Source of the DNA: an uncultured bacterium | GTDB taxonomy: Bacteria > Actinomycetota > Coriobacteriia > Coriobacteriales > Coriobacteriaceae | NCBI GenBank assembly: GCA_905216075.1 | Contig: CAJMSO010000153.1 | Location: forward strand, 1-5,146 | DNA length: 5,146 bases | Reading direction: 5' to 3' | Shown: positions 1 through 4,678 of the stretch, one piece after another | Numbering within the stretch: position 1 is the first letter of the stretch | How the letters are laid out: every line of letters begins with the position of its first letter | Notes under the pieces: model-generated | What the model saw: the letters and a program-made list of their open reading frames with translations, nothing else | Databases searched by the model: none | What the model was told of the DNA's origin: nothing | Made by a program: the position numbers and the translations under genes

Positions 1-29
1 CCGTGGCTAGCAAGAACAATACTTACCAT
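1..29 (-). CDS. Start of a probable mannose-family PTS EIIA component (partial)
   Basis: Only the first nine codons and part of the tenth are inside the window; they read MVSIVLASH followed by a codon starting GG (probably Gly). The start is well supported: a perfect AAGGAGG Shine-Dalgarno lies at 37-43 on the minus strand, 7 nt from the ATG. A short hydrophobic beta strand leading into S-H-G is how mannose/fructose/sorbose-type EIIA domains begin, and that His is the residue phosphorylated by HPr in the family. If so, this would be the first gene of a sugar-uptake operon continuing beyond the left edge, with a cytoplasmic phosphocarrier product. Alternatives with a similar opening are DhaM and, less likely, a cobaltochelatase-like protein. 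The gene start is close to certain; the family rests on about ten residues. Confidence 0.55.
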
Positions 30-99
30 CACATAACCTCCTTTTTGTCTACGTATTTCCTACATGACATGAAAGGAGTATACCTGTTTGGATTGTGGA

Positions 100-105
100 A
101 TTATA
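100..105 (-). promoter_or_regulatory. Candidate -10 box of the PTS-like gene
   Basis: On the minus strand this reads TATAAT, a perfect -10 hexamer, 70 nt upstream of the ATG at 29. No -35 match is found at 16-19 bp upstream (the hexamer at 17 bp is ATCCAA) and there is no TGn extension, so an activator may be needed. A second -10-like hexamer, TATACT, lies at 77-82 on the same strand, also without a -35 box. Inferred from sequence only. Confidence 0.4.
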
Positions 106-134
106 GCTAAATTCGCAAATGGTTGGATTATTTG

Positions 135-161
135 TTTAAACGTCTAAATTTGTTACAAATT
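135..161. promoter_or_regulatory. Two abutting palindromes, candidate regulator sites
   Basis: AATTTG-TTA-CAAATT (147-161) is a perfect inverted repeat with 6-bp arms and a 3-bp spacer. Overlapping its edge, 135-148 (TTTAAACGTCTAAA) is a palindrome around ACGT with a single mismatched pair. If transcription of the PTS-like gene starts about 7 nt after the TATAAT at 105-100, the centres fall near -61 and -48, which are usual positions for activator sites. The binding protein is unknown, and AT-rich DNA yields such repeats by chance more easily. Confidence 0.35.
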
Positions 162-366
162 GATTACGTTGCCGGTTTACAGCTTATTGCCTGTTAAAAC
201 ATGATTTGCTGATTGCTTTCAAAGACATATAAAGGTGCACTGTTCGTTAAGACCTCTTTTAGGTGGATCCCAATGCGTCTGCGTGCCACCATTTTGTTTA
301 AACAGACATGACTTGACTAACCGAAGCAAATATGTTTAGAACTCTAGCCCATGTAGTCATTGGATG

Positions 367-795
367 TTAGGCGATGTGGAGAGGGTTGGCGGCGTCGACG
401 GCATCGGGGGCGTCGGAGAGGCCGTCAGGAGCAGCGTCTGCCGGGTCCTCGTCGGGGGTCTCGATCTGTTTGATCATTACCTCTTGGCCCTGCAGCAAAT
501 AGGTCTCGCCGCTACCGCACTGGGGACAGGTCTTGCCGTGCTCGACCGTCGCGTAGTCGCGGCCGCACGCCTCGCAATGCGTCACGGCGTTGAGGGGCTC
601 CACGATAAGCTCCGCACCCTCGGTGATGGGCTTTTTATCTGCCGCCCAGCGCCAAGCGTCGAGCAGCAAGTCGGGAACGACGCCCGAGACCTCGCCCAGC
701 AGCAGCGTGACGCTCGAAACGCGACTCACGCCATTGGCACGCGCCACGTTCTCGACATCGCGAATGATGTGATACACGATTCCCAGTTCATGCAA
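367..795 (-). CDS. hypA: Hydrogenase maturation nickel metallochaperone HypA
   Basis: HypA delivers nickel, together with HypB, to the large subunit of [NiFe] hydrogenases in the cytoplasm. The 142-residue product begins M-H-E, the conserved nickel-binding start of the family, and has the structural zinc site as two CxxC pairs (Cys74/Cys77 and Cys90/Cys93). The start codon is TTG (795-793). It is supported by the M-H-E motif and by a GAAAGG Shine-Dalgarno at 804-809, 8 nt away; the nearby ATG is in another frame. Family members are usually about 113-120 residues. Here the core ends near Ile111 and is followed by about 30 residues rich in Asp, Ala and Pro. No hypB or other hyp gene is in the window. 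The upstream neighbour on the same strand is the Fe-S flavoprotein, 193 bp away across a structured element, so co-transcription is possible but unproven. Confidence 0.95.
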   Translation of the reverse strand: MHELGIVYHIIRDVENVARANGVSRVSSVTLLLGEVSGVVPDLLLDAWRWAADKKPITEGAELIVEPLNAVTHCEACGRDYATVEHGKTCPQCGSGETYLLQGQEVMIKQIETPDEDPADAAPDGLSDAPDAVDAANPLHIA

Positions 796-803
796 GGCGA
801 ATA

Positions 804-809
804 CCTTTC
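804..809 (-). promoter_or_regulatory. Ribosome binding site fixing the hypA TTG start
   Basis: On the minus strand this reads GAAAGG, 8 nt upstream of the TTG at 795. It supports TTG as the true start. The next codons, His and Glu, complete the M-H-E start required for nickel binding in HypA. Confidence 0.7.
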
Positions 810-846
810 AACAATGGTTGATGCGATGTCAGCCAAACGTCAGCGA

Positions 847-948
847 GCGGCGATCCAGATGCCCCAGGTTGCCCCGAAACAAGGCGTCCGCTGGGCTTTT
901 GCCCGCGGCGCCGAAGTTGAGGGGCAAGATGGGGTGCCTGGGCGCCGC
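847..948. repeat. Long imperfect inverted repeat forming a structured intergenic element
   Basis: The two halves pair over about 100 bp in five matched blocks: GCGGCG 847-852 with CGCCGC 943-948; CCAG 855-858 with CTGG 938-941; CCCCA 862-866 with TGGGG 930-934; TGCCCC 870-875 with GGGGCA 921-926; and the central 12-bp hairpin 883-912. Small internal loops of 1-8 nt separate the blocks, giving about 33 base pairs in all. Weak pairing may continue outward (GCC 832-834 with GGC 957-959). The element fills most of the gap between the flavoprotein gene and hypA. It could be a dispersed palindromic repeat, a structured RNA or processing signal in a shared transcript, or an elaborate terminator. Both strands stay open through it, but no start or known domain supports a gene. 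Confidence 0.7.
883..912 (-). terminator. Strong hairpin with T-rich tail, possible terminator of the flavoprotein gene
   Basis: On the minus strand GGCG-CCGC-GGGC pairs with GCCC-a-GCGG-a-CGCC: a 12-bp stem with two bulged A residues and an AAAA loop, followed at once by TTGTTT (882-877). This resembles an intrinsic terminator about 77 nt downstream of the flavoprotein stop. The tail is short and interrupted by G, so termination may be partial, letting some transcripts reach hypA. The hairpin is also the tip of the longer inverted repeat, so termination may not be its main role. Confidence 0.4.
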
Positions 949-963
949 GCAGCGTCGGCAGTG

Positions 964-985
964 CCGCCGTTCGTTAGAACGGCGG
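964..985. repeat. Perfect 9-bp hairpin next to the flavoprotein stop codon
   Basis: CCGCCGTTC (964-972) and GAACGGCGG (977-985) are perfect inverted copies around a 4-nt loop. On the minus strand the hairpin starts 3 nt after the flavoprotein stop (TAG at 991-989). No T-run follows, so it is not a standard intrinsic terminator. It could protect the 3' end of the message or form part of the neighbouring structured element. Confidence 0.65.
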
Positions 986-988
986 AAC

Positions 989-3763
989 CTAATGACCGAA
1001 CTTAATCTTGATGGCGCGCTTCAAAGCGTACTTGCCGAGGCTTGGGAGCTTTTGCTCGTATTTGACCATCGTGGAGCACTCGGGGCGGTCGCGATCCAGA
1101 TGGATGGCGTCGAACGCGCACTTGGTGGTGCACAGGCCGCAGCCGATGCACTTATTGGGGTCGACGATCGAGGCGCCGCAGCCCAGGCAGCGGGCGGTCT
1201 CGGTGCGCACCTGCTCTTCGGTAAAGGTCTCGACGTACTCGCTAAACGGAGCGGCCTTCTCGCGCTCGCGGTCGACATGCGCCACCTCGCGGCTGGCGTT
1301 GTCGTAGCTCTCGATCACGACATCGTCGCGGTCGAGCGCGGTGTAACGGCGCTGATTGCGGCCGATGGTGAGCGTGGAGCCCGGCTGCACAAAGCGATGG
1401 ATGGACACGGCGGCCTCGTGGCCGGCGGCGATGGCGTCTATGGCAAAGCTCGGACCGGTGTAGACGTCACCACCCACAAAGATGTCGGGCTCAGCGGTCT
1501 GATAGGTCTGGGGGTCGGCAAGAGCACCCTGGCCACGGCCAAGCTCCACCTTGGAGCCAGCCAGCAGGTCGCCCCACACAATAGACTGGCCAATCGACAT
1601 GACGACACGGTCGGCATCGACGCGGCGCAGATCGTTCTCGTCGTACTCGGGCGCAAAACGGCCCTCGTCGTCAAAGACACGCGTGCAGCGCTTGAAGGTG
1701 ATACCGCACACATGACCGGCCTCGTCCAGGTGAACCTCCTTGGGGCCCCAGCCGCAGCTGATGTGGGCGCCGTCCTCAACGGCCTCGCGACGCTCCTCCT
1801 CGCTGGCAGGCATCTGGGCCTCGCTCTCCAGGCAGAACATCTCAACGTGCTCGGAGCCTAGACGGCAGGCGTTGCGCGCGACATCGATAGCCACGTTGCC
1901 GCCGCCCACCACAATGGTGCGGCCGGGCAGCGCATCGATCTTGCCACTGTTGACCTCGCGCAAAAAGTCGACGGCCACGGTCACGTCCTCGGCATCCTCG
2001 CCCGGAATACCGGCAAGGCGGCCGCCCTGGCAGCCGATGGCAACATAAAAGGCCTTAAAACCCTGCTCGCGCAGCTCGTCGAGCGTCACATCGCGACCGA
2101 CTTCCACGCCATAGCGGAACTCGGCGCCCATCAGACGAATGACCTCGACCTCGGCCTCGATAACATCCTTCTGCAGCTTAAAGCTGGGAATACCGTAAGT
2201 GAGCATGCCGCCCGGGCGCTCGTTTTTCTCGAATACGACGGGTTTGTAGCCCTTCTCGGCAAGATAGAAGGCACAGGACAGACCGGCCGGGCCGGCACCG
2301 ATGATGGCGATCTTCTGATCGAAGCCGCCAGCGCGCGTCGGCGTCACCACGGGCGGGACATAGCGGGTCGCGGCATCAAGATCGCGCTGGGCGATAAACT
2401 TCTTGACCTCATCGATAGCCACAGCGGCATCCACGCGACCACGGGTGCAGGCGTCCTCGCAGCGGCGGTTGCACACACGGCCGCAGATAGCGGGCAGCGG
2501 GTTCTCACGCTTGATGAGCGCCAGTGCCTCGTCATAGCGGCCCTGCGCCGCGAGCTTTAAGTAGCCCTGAACGGCAACGTGCGCGGGGCAAGCCGTCTTG
2601 CAGGGCGCGGTGCCGGACTCGTGCGTCTCGATACGGTTATCGTTGCGGTAGTTGGGCGACCACTTGGTGTGATCCCACTTGGTGGCATCAGGCAGCTCCT
2701 GGCGCGGATACTCGGGCACGTGGCCGCCGGCCTTTTTGCTGCAGAGCTTCTGGCCGAGCTTGGCGGCACCGGCAGGGCACACCTCAACGCAGCGGCCGCA
2801 GGCCACGCACTTGTCCTTCTCGACCTTGGCGACATAGGCCGAGCGCGACAGGTTGGGCGTGTTGAACAGCTGCGAGGTGCGCAGGGCATAGCACACGTTG
2901 ACGTTGCAGTTGCAGATGGCGAAGATCTTGTTCTCGCCGTCGATATTTGTGATCTGGTGCACAAAGCCGTTGTCCTCGGCCTGGCGCAGGATGTCGTAAA
3001 CCTCGTCGCGGGTCACGTAATGGCCGCGGTCGGTCTCGACCACGTAGTCGGCCATATCGCCCACGGCAATGCACCAGTCGGCGGGGTCGTCGGCGCAGCC
3101 CTCGCCCATCACGCGACGGCTCGCGCGGCAGCTGCAGGTGCTGGCGGCATACTTACCCTCGTATTTGTCGAGCCAGTGCTCGATATGCTCAATCGGCACC
3201 GAGGTGCTCGAAGCATCGATAGCCTTCTCGACCGGAATGACATGCATGCCGATGCCGGCGCCTCCGGGCGGCACCATCGGCGTGGCCTTGGACAGCGGTC
3301 CCTTGGACGCCTGCTCAAAGAACTTGGCATAGACCGGATGCTCCTCGAGCTGGCTCACGCGCATGTTGAGGAACTCGGCAGAACCCGGCACCAGCATGGG
3401 CAGCACCCACTGCTTGGCGCGCTCGGGGTTTTCCCAGTTGTACTCGAGCAGACCCGTGTAGCTCATGTCGTCGAGCATCTTCTCGATCTGGGCCTCGGGC
3501 ATGCCGGTGAGCTTGACCATCTCGGGCAACGTATAGGGACGGCGCATCTTCATCTTGCAGAGCACTTCGGCCTGCTCGTCGGTCGCGGCCTCGGCAAACG
3601 ACCAGTACTCGTAGCCCAGCAGCTCGTCGCGATGCAGCAGACGGTTGGTGCAGTGCTCGCACAGCTTGACGATGGCCTCGCGCGGATGCTCCGGCAGCGG
3701 CGGCACGAACTCCGAACCGATGTCGGGCTCGGTGTAGCTAATCCCCGGTCCGTTGAGAATCAT
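989..3763 (-). CDS. Multi-cluster Fe-S flavoprotein, GltD/NfnB-like NAD(P)H oxidoreductase
   Basis: The 924-residue protein probably passes electrons between NAD(P)H, FAD and Fe-S carriers in the cytoplasm. Residues 1-310 are an unfamiliar Cys-bearing region: Cys35/Cys38, an HTH-like segment near 68-107, Cys210-x-Cys212 with Cys223 and Cys231, and Cys284/286/291. A ferredoxin motif follows (Cys319, 322, 325, 329-Pro), then a GltD-type N-terminal Fe-S domain (Cys388, 392, 427, 431, 435, 439). The FAD site is GAGPAG at 489-494, the NAD(P)H site GGGNVA at 620-625, and a second FAD motif is GGD at 764-766. A C-terminal ferredoxin-like end has Cys859/862 and Cys872/875/878/882. There is no FMN barrel, unlike dihydropyrimidine dehydrogenase. 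The ATG at 3763 is chosen over an in-frame ATG at 3862: AGAAGGG at 3770-3776 lies 6 nt upstream, while the longer start has no such site and runs into the palindromes. The gene is divergent from the TetR gene. Substrate and partner are unknown. Confidence 0.9.
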   Translation of the reverse strand: MILNGPGISYTEPDIGSEFVPPLPEHPREAIVKLCEHCTNRLLHRDELLGYEYWSFAEAATDEQAEVLCKMKMRRPYTLPEMVKLTGMPEAQIEKMLDDMSYTGLLEYNWENPERAKQWVLPMLVPGSAEFLNMRVSQLEEHPVYAKFFEQASKGPLSKATPMVPPGGAGIGMHVIPVEKAIDASSTSVPIEHIEHWLDKYEGKYAASTCSCRASRRVMGEGCADDPADWCIAVGDMADYVVETDRGHYVTRDEVYDILRQAEDNGFVHQITNIDGENKIFAICNCNVNVCYALRTSQLFNTPNLSRSAYVAKVEKDKCVACGRCVEVCPAGAAKLGQKLCSKKAGGHVPEYPRQELPDATKWDHTKWSPNYRNDNRIETHESGTAPCKTACPAHVAVQGYLKLAAQGRYDEALALIKRENPLPAICGRVCNRRCEDACTRGRVDAAVAIDEVKKFIAQRDLDAATRYVPPVVTPTRAGGFDQKIAIIGAGPAGLSCAFYLAEKGYKPVVFEKNERPGGMLTYGIPSFKLQKDVIEAEVEVIRLMGAEFRYGVEVGRDVTLDELREQGFKAFYVAIGCQGGRLAGIPGEDAEDVTVAVDFLREVNSGKIDALPGRTIVVGGGNVAIDVARNACRLGSEHVEMFCLESEAQMPASEEERREAVEDGAHISCGWGPKEVHLDEAGHVCGITFKRCTRVFDDEGRFAPEYDENDLRRVDADRVVMSIGQSIVWGDLLAGSKVELGRGQGALADPQTYQTAEPDIFVGGDVYTGPSFAIDAIAAGHEAAVSIHRFVQPGSTLTIGRNQRRYTALDRDDVVIESYDNASREVAHVDREREKAAPFSEYVETFTEEQVRTETARCLGCGASIVDPNKCIGCGLCTTKCAFDAIHLDRDRPECSTMVKYEQKLPSLGKYALKRAIKIKFGH

Positions 3764-3855
3764 GGTCGTCCCTTCTCTTGCCGCAGCCTGACAGGCACGC
3801 AGCGCCCCTCTTTTTACGGGCTCGACATGCCCCCCACGCCGTTCACCCGTTATTG

Positions 3856-3870
3856 TTGACATTGTGTCAA
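3856..3870. promoter_or_regulatory. Operator-like palindrome 1 of the divergent control region
   Basis: TTGACA-TTG-TGTCAA is a perfect inverted repeat with 6-bp arms and a 3-bp spacer, in the gap between the divergent flavoprotein and TetR-family genes. A near-identical copy lies 23 bp away centre to centre. Its place next to a TetR-family gene suggests it is that regulator's binding site (inference). It would cover the start point of the candidate flavoprotein promoter. Confidence 0.65.
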
Positions 3871-3874
3871 AAAC

Positions 3875-3903
3875 AGTATTGACGAACCGTCAACAATATT
3901 CAA
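3875..3903 (-). promoter_or_regulatory. Candidate promoter of the flavoprotein gene
   Basis: On the minus strand, TTGAAT (3903-3898, 4 of 6 to the -35 consensus) and AATACT (3880-3875, 4 of 6 to the -10 consensus) are separated by exactly 17 bp. Palindrome 2 sits inside the spacer and touches the -10 box. Transcription would start near 3868, within palindrome 1, giving a leader of about 105 nt. Both boxes are imperfect, so this is a proposal. Confidence 0.4.
3879..3893. promoter_or_regulatory. Operator-like palindrome 2 of the divergent control region
   Basis: TTGACG-AAC-CGTCAA is a perfect inverted repeat with the same 6-3-6 plan and half-site (TTGACR) as palindrome 1, and its centre is 23 bp from the first, about two helical turns. 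A weaker relative occurs at 3912-3924 (GGCGAACGGTCAG, 10 of 13 identical to 3881-3893). It is best read as a repressor-binding pair serving the divergent promoters. Confidence 0.65.
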
Positions 3904-3952
3904 GACTGTTAGGCGAACGGTCAGGCTCAAACGGATGAAAGGCGGCAAGCGC

Positions 3953-4615
3953 ATGAGCAGTAACGCAGCGAACACCTCTGTGGCCGATGCCGTCCCCGCG
4001 CCCGACAGCACGGCAAAGCGCTTGACGGGCGACGAACGCCGTCGCGAGATCCTCGATGCCGTGCGCACCGTGAGTTCCGAGCTGGGCGTGTCTCACCTAT
4101 CGGTATCGGCCGTGACCAAGCGAGCCGGCTGCACGCGTTCACTGTTCTACCACTACTTTGCCGATATGGACGCCGCCGTCACCGCCGTTATGGACGAGGC
4201 GATCGACGGCTTTATCTCCGAACTCGAGCAGTGGAACGCCGGCCGCACCGTCGGCGATATCGAAGGCGCACTCGACACCGTCGCCCCGCTCTTTAAGCGC
4301 CTGGTCGCCAGCGGCCACGAACTGCCGCACACTCTGACCTCCAACAGTGGCGCGCTCTACGGCGGCTTTCTGCACAACGTGGTCCAGCGCGTGGCGCAGT
4401 ATATCTGCGACACCACCGTGGTGGACTTTGTCGCCCATCATGAGCTACGCATCGACCATGTCTACGAGACGTTCTACACCCTCATCATGGGACTGTTGAT
4501 GTATATCCGCACGCACCCCGATGTGCCCGACGAGACGGTCAAGGAAATCATCGCCTCGACGCTCCACATCGAGGGCTATACCGCCAAGTATCCGGAGCGC
4601 AAGCCCCAGAACTGA
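3953..4615 (+). CDS. TetR/AcrR-family transcriptional regulator
   Basis: The 220-residue product is a one-component DNA-binding regulator. Residues 1-25 are a loose Ser/Ala-rich lead. Residues 29-75 form the TetR-type HTH domain: an R-R-R-E-I-L-D-A opening, a V-S-A-V-T-K-R-A-G-C turn, then S-L-F-Y-H-Y-F, the family's recognition-helix signature. Residues from about 80 to 210 are a predicted helical ligand-binding and dimer domain with no recognisable ligand motif. The ATG at 3953 is preferred to the in-frame ATG at 3935 because an AGGCGG-type site lies 7 nt upstream and the longer start would add only six residues; the longer form (226 residues) cannot be excluded. It is divergent from the flavoprotein gene, with palindromes between them, and 63 bp ahead of the membrane protein, so it probably controls one or both. 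Confidence 0.92.
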   Translation: MSSNAANTSVADAVPAPDSTAKRLTGDERRREILDAVRTVSSELGVSHLSVSAVTKRAGCTRSLFYHYFADMDAAVTAVMDEAIDGFISELEQWNAGRTVGDIEGALDTVAPLFKRLVASGHELPHTLTSNSGALYGGFLHNVVQRVAQYICDTTVVDFVAHHELRIDHVYETFYTLIMGLLMYIRTHPDVPDETVKEIIASTLHIEGYTAKYPERKPQN

Positions 4616-4632
4616 CGACATTTGGCCAAACT

Positions 4633-4660
4633 GCCCGCGATCAGAAGAGGGGCCGCGGGC
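4633..4660 (+). repeat. Hairpin between the regulator and the membrane-protein gene
   Basis: GCCCGCG (4633-4639) and CGCGGGC (4654-4660) are perfect inverted copies around a 14-nt loop. No T-run follows. The hairpin ends 5 nt before the AAAGGAG ribosome site at 4666, so it may tune translation or message stability of the next gene. A perfect 10-bp palindrome, TTTGGCCAAA, lies just upstream at 4621-4630. Confidence 0.45.
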
Positions 4661-4678
4661 GTGTGAAAGGAGAGCAGC

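Larger units (their letters stand above)
30..366. other. AT-rich intergenic region, no coding gene seen
   Basis: This 337-base stretch is clearly more AT-rich than the genes around it and has no ORF with a credible start and length. It separates the 3' end of hypA from the 5' end of the PTS-like gene, both on the minus strand. It holds a TATAAT box, two abutting palindromes at 135-161, two copies of TTTGTTTAAAC (131-141 and 293-303) and a weak hairpin (GGTGG at 262-266, CCACC near 286-290). No convincing intrinsic terminator for hypA is visible. The region most likely serves as a long promoter and regulatory region for the PTS-like gene. Confidence 0.6.

Noticed and set aside
88..147. Nineteen-codon plus-strand frame starting TTG after a good AAAGGAG
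   Set aside because: The ribosome-site match is real, but the frame is tiny, starts with TTG, has no plus-strand gene after it to serve as a leader peptide for, and overlaps the likely minus-strand promoter.
268..289. Sigma-54-like TGGCACG on the minus strand upstream of the PTS-like gene
   Set aside because: The -24-like GG and -12-like GC are one base too close, the TTGC element is absent, and the site is about 250 bp from the gene start.
262..290. Weak hairpin GGTGG...CCACC followed by ATTTTGTTT on the plus strand
   Set aside because: A 5-bp stem with a 19-nt loop is too weak for a terminator, and the T-rich tail is on the plus strand where no upstream gene exists.
364..1005. Plus-strand open frame of 213 codons across hypA and the structured gap
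   Set aside because: Antisense to hypA, whose zinc and nickel motifs are unmistakable; it continues through a non-coding palindromic element.
818..1861. Plus-strand open frame of 347 codons
   Set aside because: Almost all of it is antisense to the flavoprotein's 3' part. The minus-strand frame carries clear ferredoxin and nucleotide-binding motifs, while this frame is a low-complexity Ala/Gly/Leu-rich product typical of GC-rich antisense shadows.
2579..3859. Plus-strand open frame of 426 codons
   Set aside because: Antisense to the conserved Cys-rich half of the flavoprotein; it has no recognisable domain and the composition of a shadow frame.
3764..3862. Upstream ATG at 3862 as the flavoprotein start (957 residues)
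   Set aside because: It lacks a ribosome site, lies inside the operator-like palindrome, and would add 33 residues of Arg/Gly-rich sequence; the ATG at 3763 has a well-spaced AGAAGGG.
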